A DNA stretch of 64,000 nt from an uncultured Ilumatobacter sp. (GTDB taxonomy: Bacteria > Actinomycetota > Acidimicrobiia > Acidimicrobiales > Ilumatobacteraceae). Location: the NCBI GenBank assembly GCA_905182555.1, contig CAJJBX010000003.1, forward strand, positions 62,001 to 126,000. Reading direction: 5' to 3'. Under the pieces are notes generated by a model. That model searched no databases, was not told where the DNA came from, and worked only from the letters and a program-made list of their open reading frames with translations. The position numbers and the translations under genes are program-made. This document shows, piece after piece, positions 37,018-45,539 of the stretch. Each line of letters opens with the position of its first letter. The stretch's first letter is position 1.

Positions 37018-38935
37018 ACCGGGGGCCACCGGGGCGAAGACCGAGACCGAAGCAGTTGCGCCAATCAAAGGCGGCAACCCGGGCCAAAAACGTCGACTCG
37101 GCCTCACTTTCTGGCTGTCGGCGGGCTGGATCTTCACGCTCGTATTCCTCGCCCTATTTCGCGACATCCTGCCGATCCGCGACCCAGACGAACTCGGCAT
37201 TCGGACACGTGAAGTCGCCAAGTTCGAAAGCCCCGGGCGGAACGCGTGCGGCGGCGGCGACGGCCAAGGCCGCGACATGTTTGCCCGGGTCGTCCAGGGT
37301 GCACGGCCTGCGCTGATCCTCGGCCTCACCGTCACCATCATCGGCGGAATCCTCGGGAGCGCAGTCGGCGTCACGTCGGGGTACCTGCGCGGCAAAGTCG
37401 ACACGGTCACCACGGTGTTCATCGACATTGCCCTGGCATTCCCTGGCTTGGTGCTCCTCATCGCTGTCCGAGCAACGTTTGGCAACTCGATGTTCGTGTT
37501 CATCGTCCTGTTCTCACTGACGAGCATTCCCGGCTACGCCCGCATCGTGCGCGGTGCATCGTTCGCGCTGTCAGAACGCGACTTCGTCGACGCGGCGGCA
37601 GCGATGGGGGCAACCAAACGACGGATCATTCTGCGCGAGCTCGCGCCGAACATCGCACTCCCCGTGTTGTCGTTTGCGTTCATTGGCTTCGCGTTGGTCA
37701 TCGTCGCTGAGGGCGGGCTTGCTTTCATTGGCTTATCGCTCGACGAGACCACCTGGGGCAAGTTGATCGCCGACGGCGCCGGTGACATTGCTCGGCACGC
37801 CCACGTTGCTCTCTTCCCCGCAACAGTGATGTTCCTCACGATTCTGGCATTCAACCTCGTCGGCGACTCGATGCGAGCGCTCTACTCGCCACGCGAAGTC
37901 GCGACGCAGCGTCGCCTACGCGTTGGTGCCATGGCCGACACTGGGAGCGGCGACGAAGTGCTCTACATCGACGACCTGTTCACCGCCCTCCACACACCGA
38001 ACGGTGACGTGCATGCCGTCGACGGGGTCTCGCTGTCTTTGAAAGCAGGCGAAGCACTCGGCTTGGTGGGCGAGTCTGGGTCGGGCAAAACAATGATCCT
38101 CCGGTCGATCGTCGGTGCGTTCGCTCTGGCCGACGTCACCCGGACCGGTACCGTCGAAGTCGCCGGCGTCGACATGTTGCGAGCAGAACCAGCCGACATC
38201 AAGCGGACCCTCGGGACCCAGATCGGCATGGTCTCACAAAATCCGCTCACTGCACTGAACCCGGTCCGGCTGATCGAACACCAGATCACCGAGCCAATGC
38301 TTGTGCACACCAGCATGTCCAAGTCCGAGGCGCGAACTCGGGCTCTCGAACTGATGCAGCAGGTCGGAATCCCGGCGCCTGAACGGCGCCTGCGCGAGTA
38401 CCCGCACCAACTGTCTGGCGGCATGCGCCAACGCGTGACCATCGCGATTGCGTTGGCAAACGAACCGGAACTCCTGCTCGCCGATGAGCCGACCACTGCA
38501 CTCGATGTCACCGTGCAAGACCAGATTCTGCGCTTGCTCTCTGACCTTCAGCGCGATCGGAAAATGGCCATGGTGCTCGTCACCCACGACTTGGCGGTCG
38601 TCAAGGGCTTCACCGATCGTGTCGCGATTGTGTACGGCGGCGAGGTCATCGAGTCAGGGCCGACTGAGCAGATCTTCAGCAACCCTCGACACCGTTACAC
38701 CGTTGCGCTGATTCAGTCGATGCCCAACCTCGACCTCCCAAGCCACTCAGAGCTCACCACGATCGAGGGCACTCCTCCTTCGCTGGTTTCACCGCCACGT
38801 GGTTGCCGGTTCGCCGCGCGCTGCCCGGCCGCCCAAGACATCTGCAACACCACACCCCCGTCAACCAATGAAGCCAGCGAGCACTGGTTCCGCTGCCACT
38901 TCCCTGCTGGCGACGATGCAGAAGGGGCCGCCTGA
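37004..38935 (+). CDS. Fused ABC permease (DppC-like) and ATPase (DppD-like)
   Basis: A 643-aa two-domain protein. Residues about 35-300 form a DppC-type permease (SAGWIFTLVFLALF, ARPALILGLTVTIIGG, EAA loop ERDFVDAAAAMGATKRRIILREL). From residue 310 a full ATPase follows: Walker A GESGSGKT at about 356, Q-loop SQNPLTALNP, signature LSGGMRQR, Walker B LLLADEPTTALD and THD. The C-terminal GCRFAARCP...C is the oligopeptide-transporter cysteine extension. Permease-ATPase fusions of this type are known in actinobacteria. The possible internal start at 37931 leaves two separate proteins as an alternative. Confidence 0.92.
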   Translation: MPLVEPGATGAKTETEAVAPIKGGNPGQKRRLGLTFWLSAGWIFTLVFLALFRDILPIRDPDELGIRTREVAKFESPGRNACGGGDGQGRDMFARVVQGARPALILGLTVTIIGGILGSAVGVTSGYLRGKVDTVTTVFIDIALAFPGLVLLIAVRATFGNSMFVFIVLFSLTSIPGYARIVRGASFALSERDFVDAAAAMGATKRRIILRELAPNIALPVLSFAFIGFALVIVAEGGLAFIGLSLDETTWGKLIADGAGDIARHAHVALFPATVMFLTILAFNLVGDSMRALYSPREVATQRRLRVGAMADTGSGDEVLYIDDLFTALHTPNGDVHAVDGVSLSLKAGEALGLVGESGSGKTMILRSIVGAFALADVTRTGTVEVAGVDMLRAEPADIKRTLGTQIGMVSQNPLTALNPVRLIEHQITEPMLVHTSMSKSEARTRALELMQQVGIPAPERRLREYPHQLSGGMRQRVTIAIALANEPELLLADEPTTALDVTVQDQILRLLSDLQRDRKMAMVLVTHDLAVVKGFTDRVAIVYGGEVIESGPTEQIFSNPRHRYTVALIQSMPNLDLPSHSELTTIEGTPPSLVSPPRGCRFAARCPAAQDICNTTPPSTNEASEHWFRCHFPAGDDAEGAA

Positions 38936-39924
38936 TGGCCGGTACCGGCACAGCGCATCTCCGCCACGACGTCGTACTCAGCGTGACCGAGCTCGTCGTC
39001 GAGTTCCCGGCGCGCAAGAAGCAGGTCGTGCATGCCGTTTCTGGCGTGAGCTTCGATCTCGACAAGGGCGAAACCCTGGGGATCGTCGGCGAGTCAGGCT
39101 GCGGTAAGACCACGACCGGTCGGGCCATCATGCAGCTCGAATCGGTGACCAGCGGAAGTATTCGATTGAACGGTGTCGACCTTGCCGCAGAGCAGGGTGA
39201 GCAGCTCCGACAGGCGCGCAAGGCAATGCAGATGATCTTCCAAGATCCCGTGTCGTCACTTAATCCGAGTCGGCGTGTTCGCGAGATTGTCCGGGAGGGC
39301 ATCGACATCTGGGGTCAGACCCGTGAAGGCGATGTCGACGCATGGGTCGCCGAGGTCATGGAGTCGGTCGGGTTAGGCGACGAGGACGTTGCCGACCGCA
39401 GGCCGCATGAGTTCTCCGGTGGCCAGTGCCAGCGAATCAACATCGCGCGTGCGCTGGTGATGGAGCCTGACGTGTTGATTCTCGACGAGCCGGTTTCGGC
39501 GCTCGACGTATCGGTGCAGGCCCAAATCCTTAACCTGCTCGAGGGCCTCAAGCGGCAGTTCGGGCTGACGATGCTGTTCATCAGCCACGACCTCTCTATT
39601 GTTCGGTACCTTTCAGACCGAGTGATGGTGATGTATCTTGGCCAGGTCTGTGAGATCGCCGAAACTGCTGACCTGTTCAGCCGTCCCACGCACCCGTATA
39701 GCCGTGCACTGCTTGCATCCATCCCCGGCAACACCCTCGGCCTGCCACAGGCGAGTGAACTCATCAGCGGCGAGTTGCCCTCGCCACTCAACCCGCCGTC
39801 AGGCTGTCGTTTCCGGACACGCTGCCCGCACGCGACTGATGTCTGCACCAGCACCGAACCCGAACTGGTCGAACACGAACCCGGTCACTGGGTTGCCTGC
39901 CACCATCCTTCGGTGAATGCGTGA
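38935..39924 (+). CDS. ABC transporter ATP-binding protein (DppF/OppF-like)
   Basis: A 329-aa ATPase with Walker A GESGCGKTTTGR, Q-loop FQDPVSSLNPSRRV, signature EFSGGQCQRINIARAL, Walker B VLILDEPVSALD and ISHDLSIVRYL. The GCRFRTRCP...C C-terminal extension is that of peptide-type importers. The start overlaps the previous stop by one base (TGATG). It pairs with the ATPase half of the fused protein to power the transporter. Confidence 0.94.
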   Translation: MAGTGTAHLRHDVVLSVTELVVEFPARKKQVVHAVSGVSFDLDKGETLGIVGESGCGKTTTGRAIMQLESVTSGSIRLNGVDLAAEQGEQLRQARKAMQMIFQDPVSSLNPSRRVREIVREGIDIWGQTREGDVDAWVAEVMESVGLGDEDVADRRPHEFSGGQCQRINIARALVMEPDVLILDEPVSALDVSVQAQILNLLEGLKRQFGLTMLFISHDLSIVRYLSDRVMVMYLGQVCEIAETADLFSRPTHPYSRALLASIPGNTLGLPQASELISGELPSPLNPPSGCRFRTRCPHATDVCTSTEPELVEHEPGHWVACHHPSVNA

Positions 39925-39975
39925 ATGAACGGTTTGCCTCAGTGATAGATCGCCGAGAGAAATGAGGACCGAGGA

Positions 39976-41328
39976 GTGACGCCAGAGGAACTGCGCAAGG
40001 CCGTTGACGACGGAACGATCGACACCGTCGTCGTGGGATTCACCGATCACTACGGACGAACCCTGGGGAAACGATTCGACGCGGCGTTTTTCCTCGAGTC
40101 CATCGACGACGGGACTCATGCCTGCGACTACCTGATGACAGTCGACATGGAAATGGAGCCGGTAGCTGGATACGCATTCTCGAACTGGTCATCAGGATTT
40201 GGTGACTTTCACCTTGTGGCCGACCTCAACACGTTGCGACTTGCCGCCTGGGCCCCGAACACGGCATTCGTGCTCTGCGATGTCGAACGTAATGTCGATC
40301 ACCATCCGGTTGGCGTGGCTCCTCGCTCGATCCTGCGTCGCCAGCTCGACGCCGCACACAACGCTGGTTACGCACCCAACGCGGCGAGTGAGTTGGAGTT
40401 CTTTCTCTATCGCGACACATATCGCGACGCACACGACAAGGGCTATACCGGCCTCGTCGCAGCAGGCTGGTACGTCGAGGACTACCACCTCCTCCAAGGG
40501 GCACGGGTCGAGGACTACGTCGGCGCAGCGCGGCGCGTGCTCCGAGACTCCGAGGTACCAGTCGAAAATTCAAAGGGCGAAGCAGCGATCGGGCAACACG
40601 AATTGAACATCCGCTACGCACCGATTCTCACGATGGCCGACCGGCACGTGGTGATGAAGCAAGCAATGAAGGAGCTCGCTGATCAACAGGGCGTGTCGGT
40701 GACCTTTATGGCGAAGCCGCATCATGATCAGTCCGGGAGTAGCTGCCACATCCATCTCAGTCTCTGGTCCGGCGAAGGTGAGGCGGCCACGAACCTTTTC
40801 TCCGACGGGACCGGGCGCACCGATGCGTTCCGCTGGTTTCTCGGCGGATGGATGCAGCACCTGCGTGACTTCATGGTGTTCTACGCGCCAACGATCAACA
40901 GCTACAAGCGCTATCAGGATCAGTCGTGGGCCCCGACCGGGTTGGCGTGGTCCGATGACAATCGCACGACCGGGTTCCGCATCGTCGGATCCGGCCCCAG
41001 CCTGCGAATCGAATGTCGCATCCCTGGTGCCGACGTCAACCCGTACCTCGCCTTCGCTGCTGCTCTGGCGAGCGGCCTCGATGGGATCGAGAACCAGATC
41101 GAACCCCCGCCAGAGTTCAACGGTGATGCCTACACGTCAGACGACGTGCAGCGCGTCCCGAGATCGCTGCGCGAGGCAGTGACCGTGTTCACTGCGAGCA
41201 ATACCGCGCGACGTCTGCTTGGTGACGAAGTCGTCGATCACTACAGCCACTTCTACCGGTCCGAATGTGATGCCTATGACAGCGCCGTCACCGATTGGGA
41301 ACGCCACCGGTACTTCGAGCGGATCTGA
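39976..41328 (+). CDS. Glutamine synthetase-family ligase (gamma-glutamyl-amine synthetase-like)
   Basis: A 450-aa type I GS-fold enzyme. The glutamate/metal residues lie in ASELEFFLYR and GEAAIGQHELNIRYAP, with the ATP/His region FMAKPHHDQSGSSCHIHLSLW and substrate Arg in SGPSLRIECRIPGADVNPYLAFAA. It lacks the Tyr-adenylation loop NLYDLPPE of true GlnA and resembles PuuA and GlnA3/GlnA4-type gamma-glutamyl amine ligases. The start is GTG 39976. It is 51 nt from the transporter ATPase gene, so it probably acts on the imported amine. The amine's identity is unknown. Confidence 0.88.
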   Translation: MTPEELRKAVDDGTIDTVVVGFTDHYGRTLGKRFDAAFFLESIDDGTHACDYLMTVDMEMEPVAGYAFSNWSSGFGDFHLVADLNTLRLAAWAPNTAFVLCDVERNVDHHPVGVAPRSILRRQLDAAHNAGYAPNAASELEFFLYRDTYRDAHDKGYTGLVAAGWYVEDYHLLQGARVEDYVGAARRVLRDSEVPVENSKGEAAIGQHELNIRYAPILTMADRHVVMKQAMKELADQQGVSVTFMAKPHHDQSGSSCHIHLSLWSGEGEAATNLFSDGTGRTDAFRWFLGGWMQHLRDFMVFYAPTINSYKRYQDQSWAPTGLAWSDDNRTTGFRIVGSGPSLRIECRIPGADVNPYLAFAAALASGLDGIENQIEPPPEFNGDAYTSDDVQRVPRSLREAVTVFTASNTARRLLGDEVVDHYSHFYRSECDAYDSAVTDWERHRYFERI

Positions 41329-41371
41329 ACCACTCAGGCTCTTCGCGTCTCGCCATCGGCGTCCGGGAACC

Positions 41372-41405
41372 AAAAAGCCCCCGGCAGCGCTGCTACCGAG
41401 GGCTT
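41372..41405. terminator. Hairpin terminator of tRNA-Ala (possibly bidirectional)
   Basis: On the minus strand AAGCCC..CGG and CCG..GGGCTT pair around an inner CAGC/GCTG stem and are followed by TTTTTGG. It lies 7 nt after the tRNA and 43 nt after the convergent glutamine-synthetase-like gene, so it may serve both. Confidence 0.7.
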
Positions 41406-41411
41406 GAGTGG

Positions 41412-41484
41412 TGGAGACGATGGGAATCGAACCCACGACCCCCTGCTTGCAAAGCAGGTGCTCTGCCAACTGAGCTACGTCCCC
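41412..41484 (-). tRNA. tRNA-Ala(UGC)
   Basis: A 73-nt cloverleaf read leftward. The acceptor stem GGGGACG pairs with CGTCTCC, including the G3-U70 pair that identifies alanine tRNAs. The D-arm is AGCTCAGTTGGCAGAGC, the anticodon loop CTTTGCAAG with anticodon TGC, and the T-arm GTGGGTTCGATTCCCAT. The CCA end is not encoded. A hairpin terminator follows. Confidence 0.97.
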
Positions 41485-41639
41485 AGAGGCGGAGCGAACG
41501 ATATCGCCGCTCAGGCCCAGTCCACCGCGTGACTTTGGGCAAAGGCGTGAGGTGGACACGCATCAGGTGCGCGTGTACCTCATGTCTTTGGCATGACCGG
41601 CGACGTCTGAAACCTGGCTGAACCGGCCAAACTGGTCCG

Positions 41640-42095
41640 ATGGCTGACAAATCACCCTTCGATCTGCACTCTCCGATCGACTGGCTCAAGTGGATTGGCC
41701 GTAACGCAAAGCGAATGCTGATCTTCATCCTCGGCGTCTCGGTGCTCCTTGCGGGTGTTGCAATGCTGGCCCTTCCGGGCCCAGGCCTCGTCGTGATCAT
41801 CGCCGGCCTCGTCATCCTCGCCACTGAGTTCACATGGGCCGAGCGAGCCCTCGACAAGACGAGCAAGAAGGCAGCGGGCGCTGCAACCAAGGTCACCGGC
41901 AACAAGAATGGTCAGTTAGCGCTTGCGGTGTCAGGCATCGGCATGATCGTGGCCGGTGTGCTCGTCGCCGTGTTCTTCAACAACTTCTTCATCGTCGGCA
42001 TTTCTATTGCGATCGCCGGTGTGATCGGCCTTGGAACACTCCATCCAAAGGTCCAGAGCTGGATCGACGAGAAGGCGAATATTCCCTCCGGCTGA
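41640..42095 (+). CDS. PGPGW-type small membrane protein
   Basis: A 151-aa integral membrane protein. A helix at about 24-42 (MLIFILGVSVLLAGVAML) is followed by ALPGPGLVVIIAGLVILATEF, the PGPG-centred hairpin of the PGPGW family. A C-terminal pair of helices (ALAVSGIGMIVAGVLVAVFF and FFIVGISIAIAGVIGL) completes it. The function is unknown. It follows the tRNA-Ala region, with 155 nt (41485-41639) in which I see no gene. Confidence 0.85.
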   Translation: MADKSPFDLHSPIDWLKWIGRNAKRMLIFILGVSVLLAGVAMLALPGPGLVVIIAGLVILATEFTWAERALDKTSKKAAGAATKVTGNKNGQLALAVSGIGMIVAGVLVAVFFNNFFIVGISIAIAGVIGLGTLHPKVQSWIDEKANIPSG

Positions 42096-42159
42096 GCAAG
42101 CGCCAGCGATCTCGGGACGATTCCGCGCACTCGGGTGCCCAGACATATCACGAAAGGCG

Positions 42160-42339
42160 TCAGTCGTCTTTGAGGGCAACGGCGTTGGGGGTGACGTTCA
42201 TTTTCGGCTCGTATTCGGCAAGGTCGACATCGCGGGCGTCAGCGCGAATCGTGGCTCGCAAGTCGATACGGCACGTGTCGCACGGGCCGAAGTACTCCTC
42301 GTCGACCGAGCCGCTGCAGCGCGGACAGTCGAAGATCAC
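42160..42339 (-). CDS. Small zinc-ribbon protein (59 aa)
   Basis: A 59-aa frame read leftward from GTG 42339: VIFDCPRCSG, then FGPCDTCRIDLRA, ending KMNVTPNAVALKDD. Cys5, Cys8, Cys20 and Cys23 form two CxxC knuckles of a rubredoxin-like zinc ribbon. The gene sits alone between a membrane-protein gene and a membrane-anchored protein gene and would be missed by a length cut-off. I cannot name the family; such ribbons often bind nucleic acids or act as protein adaptors. Confidence 0.7.
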   Translation of the reverse strand: MIFDCPRCSGSVDEEYFGPCDTCRIDLRATIRADARDVDLAEYEPKMNVTPNAVALKDD

Positions 42340-42432
42340 GACAACGACTCCGACTGGTTTGCACCCAAATGAATCGATCGACCTGCCACAAACTTCACGC
42401 CAACGACGTTACAACGCCTACGATCGACTGCA

Positions 42433-43926
42433 ATGCCTCGCTCTCGTCCACCGATGTACGACGACGGCGGCGGCCTACCAGATGTCGCACGAGGCGAAGA
42501 GCAAAGTCGTCTATACAGCGGTAGCGATCGTCGTAGCGATCGAGATTCCGTTGAGGGTCACGGCAACGAACGACGCGAGGTTCCAAATTTTTTGATCCGC
42601 CGCGCCATCGTCGTTGGTCTCGTCGTTGCTCTCATCGCCCTTACCGCAATCGCTGCCGGCAACCTGCTGGGACGCCGCGCTGGGGGCTCCGGTTTGACTT
42701 TCGGTGACAGCGACTGGAACACCGTCGTGTCGATCGACCAGAACATTGGCAGCGTCGTCCTCACCGACGCCGAAGGTGAAGAGACCGGCCGATTCCGACT
42801 TGGCATCCAATCCCTCACCGACAGTGCCGTCATTGGCTCGACTGTGATTGCTGCATCAACCAACAGCATTGCTGTGGCCGACCTCTCTGCACCCGATGAC
42901 ATCATCATCATCGGCATCGAGTCAGCTGGCACCCTCGTTCGCCCGTCGGGGACCGTTGCCACCGTCATTGCCCCCGACACCCAGTCGCAACGAGTCGTGC
43001 TCGTGCACGGTCCGACTCTTGAACTGATCGACACCGCAGATCTCGACACGGTGCCCGGTGCTCGATACGACATCAACCTCGCTCGCAGCGATCCCGCCGG
43101 GCGCAACGTCTTGGTGACCGACTCGGGCAACTTCCAAAGCGTTCTGTTTTCATTCGACCGTGACACTCCGAGCTTCTTCCCGGGCTTGGCGCTGGCGGTC
43201 GACGACTCGATCGTGGTGACCGCCCAAAACGTCGGCACCAACGCCAACATCAATGTGTTCGATCACAAGGGTGAGCCCGGTATTTCGACCCAAACTGCGT
43301 CGATCCGGGCCGGAATGATCGCAGGCGGCAACGTCATTCTCATCGGCGTCGAAGGTGAGGTCCTCTCACTGTCGATCGCCAGCGGCGAAGTCACCACGCT
43401 CGACTCGCTCAGCGTCGGCACCGTGCAATCGGGCAACGTGGCGCCACGCGGTGATCGCCTGATCGTGCGTGGCGACCAAGGCACCGCGATTGTCGATGGC
43501 GATGGCCTCGTGATCGTCGACCTCCCTGACGCCCAACCGACCACGACCGGCATTGACGAACTTGCACCGCGCCGCAGCGCGTGCGTCATTCTCGCTCGCA
43601 CTGCAAGCAACGAAATTGTGGTCGTCGATCTCGAAGATGGTGCCATCCGAATCGAAGCCCTTGCCAGGCCCGACGTACTCGCCGATGTCAGCGGATGCCT
43701 GCCCGTCGTTCCGACATCAGCGGGCTACCTGTCACTCACCCCCGACGCCGTGCAACCCGTCACGCTTGTTGGCGATGTGCTCGCGATCTCACCCGATGGC
43801 GGCACGCTCGTCGTCGAGAACAACAAACGCTTGGTACTCACCGAACGAGCCGTCCCTGACAGCGATCGGGCAGATCCCGTCGACATTGGTCGTGCCGGCC
43901 GCAGCGTTGCCTTCGCCGATCTGTGA
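42433..43926 (+). CDS. Membrane-anchored protein with a propeller-like extracytoplasmic domain
   Basis: A 497-aa protein. Residues 1-52 are charged and cytoplasmic (rich in Arg, Asp and Ser). A single helix RRAIVVGLVVALIALTAIAA (about 55-74) anchors it, and about 420 residues lie outside. The outer part is a series of short beta-strand blades (VVSIDQNIGSVVLTDAEG, SIAVADLSAPDDI, LELIDTADLDTV, VLAISPDGGTLVVENNKR) like a seven-bladed propeller. No catalytic motif was seen. It is followed 10 nt later by the Cys-rich protein gene, so the two may form an operon. Function unknown. Confidence 0.75.
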   Translation: MPRSRPPMYDDGGGLPDVARGEEQSRLYSGSDRRSDRDSVEGHGNERREVPNFLIRRAIVVGLVVALIALTAIAAGNLLGRRAGGSGLTFGDSDWNTVVSIDQNIGSVVLTDAEGEETGRFRLGIQSLTDSAVIGSTVIAASTNSIAVADLSAPDDIIIIGIESAGTLVRPSGTVATVIAPDTQSQRVVLVHGPTLELIDTADLDTVPGARYDINLARSDPAGRNVLVTDSGNFQSVLFSFDRDTPSFFPGLALAVDDSIVVTAQNVGTNANINVFDHKGEPGISTQTASIRAGMIAGGNVILIGVEGEVLSLSIASGEVTTLDSLSVGTVQSGNVAPRGDRLIVRGDQGTAIVDGDGLVIVDLPDAQPTTTGIDELAPRRSACVILARTASNEIVVVDLEDGAIRIEALARPDVLADVSGCLPVVPTSAGYLSLTPDAVQPVTLVGDVLAISPDGGTLVVENNKRLVLTERAVPDSDRADPVDIGRAGRSVAFADL

Positions 43927-43936
43927 TACCACACGT

Positions 43937-44626
43937 ATGACTGACGAGTTCATCGAGATCGATCGTGGAGACACCGTTTGGCGATTCGAGCGAGAGTTCC
44001 TTGAATCCAATTGGACCTGCCTTTTCGGCAATGGGTGCAAGGGAATCCTCACCGAACCAGCCGAGGAGCTGAACCAGGGCTGCTGCTCCCTCGGCGCCCA
44101 CTTCGGCGACGGCCCCGCAGGTCAAGCCGAGTCGAAGGAGGTCCTGGCGTACGCATCGATGCTCACGCCGAAGAACTTCCAGCACTTCGACCAGGCCCAC
44201 GAGGCGGACACACCGGGCATGCTCGCGATCTACGGCGACGACGGCCGCACCCACACAAGGCTCGTTGACAACGCCTGCATTTTCCTCAACCGGCCGGGCT
44301 TCGCAGGTGGAGAGGGATGTGCACTCCACATCGCCGCCATCGAGTTCGACGAGTCACCCACCGAATGGAAACCATCGGTGTGCTGGCAACTGCCACTGCG
44401 TGTCGACTGGCAAGAAGTCAATGCCGACACCGAGACCGCAACGGTTCGCCGCTGGACCCGTGCCGACTGGAGCAAGCACGGCGAGACGATGGCATGGTGC
44501 TGCACTGAGCGATCCGACGGCGGCGAGGCGTATGCCGGCACCGAGCAGGTGATCGACTCGCTACGCGAGGAACTCACGGCGCTGGCGGGTGCCGAGGTCT
44601 ACGTCGAGCTGCGCCGACGCCTCTGA
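43937..44626 (+). CDS. Cysteine-rich conserved hypothetical protein
   Basis: A 229-aa soluble protein with grouped cysteines: CLFGNGCKG near residue 28, QGCCSLGAHF near 48, ACIFLNRPGF and GCALH in the middle, and AWCCTER near the end. The pattern CxxxxC...CC...C is reminiscent of metal- or Fe-S-binding proteins of the YkgJ/DUF3109 type, but I cannot confirm the family. ATG 43937 lies 10 nt after the upstream stop. It is rich in Trp and Glu and has no signal peptide. Confidence 0.7.
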   Translation: MTDEFIEIDRGDTVWRFEREFLESNWTCLFGNGCKGILTEPAEELNQGCCSLGAHFGDGPAGQAESKEVLAYASMLTPKNFQHFDQAHEADTPGMLAIYGDDGRTHTRLVDNACIFLNRPGFAGGEGCALHIAAIEFDESPTEWKPSVCWQLPLRVDWQEVNADTETATVRRWTRADWSKHGETMAWCCTERSDGGEAYAGTEQVIDSLREELTALAGAEVYVELRRRL

Positions 44627-44654
44627 GCAAAATCGGACCCGCGACCTAGGCAAA

Positions 44655-45440
44655 TCAGATGATGTTGATCGCGTCGAGCACCGCAGAAACCCGCTCGTTG
44701 CCAACATCGCCCGTGCTGGTTCCTCGCCAGTCGGTCCGCTTGGTCCCCCACGACACGAAGTCATGTGCGGTCGTGTGAATCACTGGCGCATCGTCGTCAC
44801 GATGATTCGCCACCGTCCAACCGTCCGGGCCGGGTGAAATGCAAAACGTGTCAGCAGCAGGACCATCAAAGACCAGGTTGACCACTTGATCCGGACCAGC
44901 GTCGAGCTCGGCAGCACACATCTGCGGTAGTCCGGCGAGCATCCATTCCAGCGTGGCTCTCAGCGCTTCGGTGTCACGCGGAAGCTGTGCAGCGCGATCG
45001 ACGGCAGCGCCGATGTCGTGGCGCAAGTGGCAGTAGTGATCGAACACGATCGCGTTGGCCAAGATGTGCAGCGGGTGTTCGCCCAGGTCGGAGAGCGGAA
45101 CGACGGTGTTGGCCATCGGCGCTTCTTGCAGCGCAGCAAGTGCCGCGACGCCCTTGCCTGCCCACTCTTGGTAGGCGGCGATTACTTCGATCGGCGTCCA
45201 GTCTTTGCGCTGCTGCACGGGAACCTCGGCAGACGTTTCGGTGTGGCCGGAATCGCCGCCATCGACAGTGTCGGGCGCTGCGATCTTCTGAAACGTCGCC
45301 GCCATGTGCTGCGCCACGTCTTGAACACGCCAGCCGTCGCAACCTGAAGCAGCCTCCCATTCAGCGGGGGTGAGCGAGGCGAAAATCTCCTTGGCGCGGT
45401 CAACTTCGACATTGAGTGCTGCGATGGCTGCGTGTGTCAT
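44655..45440 (-). CDS. Maleylpyruvate isomerase N-terminal-type (mycothiol-dependent, DinB-like) protein
   Basis: A 261-aa four-helix DinB/MDMPI protein. LTPAEWEAASGCDGWRVQDVAQHMAATFQKI is the classical N-terminal signature, in which His (QHMAAT) is a metal ligand. ANAIVFDHYCHLRHDIGAAV supplies further His residues. The C-terminal SCP-like part has AHDFVSWGTKRTDW. Mycothiol is the usual cofactor in actinobacteria, in agreement with the mycothione reductase gene at 49574-50944. The substrate is unknown. Confidence 0.83.
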   Translation of the reverse strand: MTHAAIAALNVEVDRAKEIFASLTPAEWEAASGCDGWRVQDVAQHMAATFQKIAAPDTVDGGDSGHTETSAEVPVQQRKDWTPIEVIAAYQEWAGKGVAALAALQEAPMANTVVPLSDLGEHPLHILANAIVFDHYCHLRHDIGAAVDRAAQLPRDTEALRATLEWMLAGLPQMCAAELDAGPDQVVNLVFDGPAADTFCISPGPDGWTVANHRDDDAPVIHTTAHDFVSWGTKRTDWRGTSTGDVGNERVSAVLDAINII

Positions 45441-45539
45441 GGAGCGAGTCTCGCGCGGGTTCGCTCGGCAGTCACGGCCAGGACTGAACGTCTGTGACCA
45501 ACGCTCGCCACGTCAATGGCCGCACTACGGTCGTGCTCG

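Noticed and set aside
36238-37527. 429-aa minus-strand open frame opposite the transporter permeases
   Set aside because: Its composition mirrors codon bias of the sense genes, and it has no domain. The sense strand has unmistakable permease motifs.
31072-41328. C-P lyase or PhnCDE phosphonate locus
   Set aside because: No phnG-M, phnW/phnX or phnCDE-like genes are visible; only an oxidative-type pair and a peptide-type importer.
39976-41328. Housekeeping glutamine synthetase GlnA
   Set aside because: It lacks the adenylylation-site loop and is embedded in a transporter operon; the gamma-glutamyl-amine ligase type fits better.
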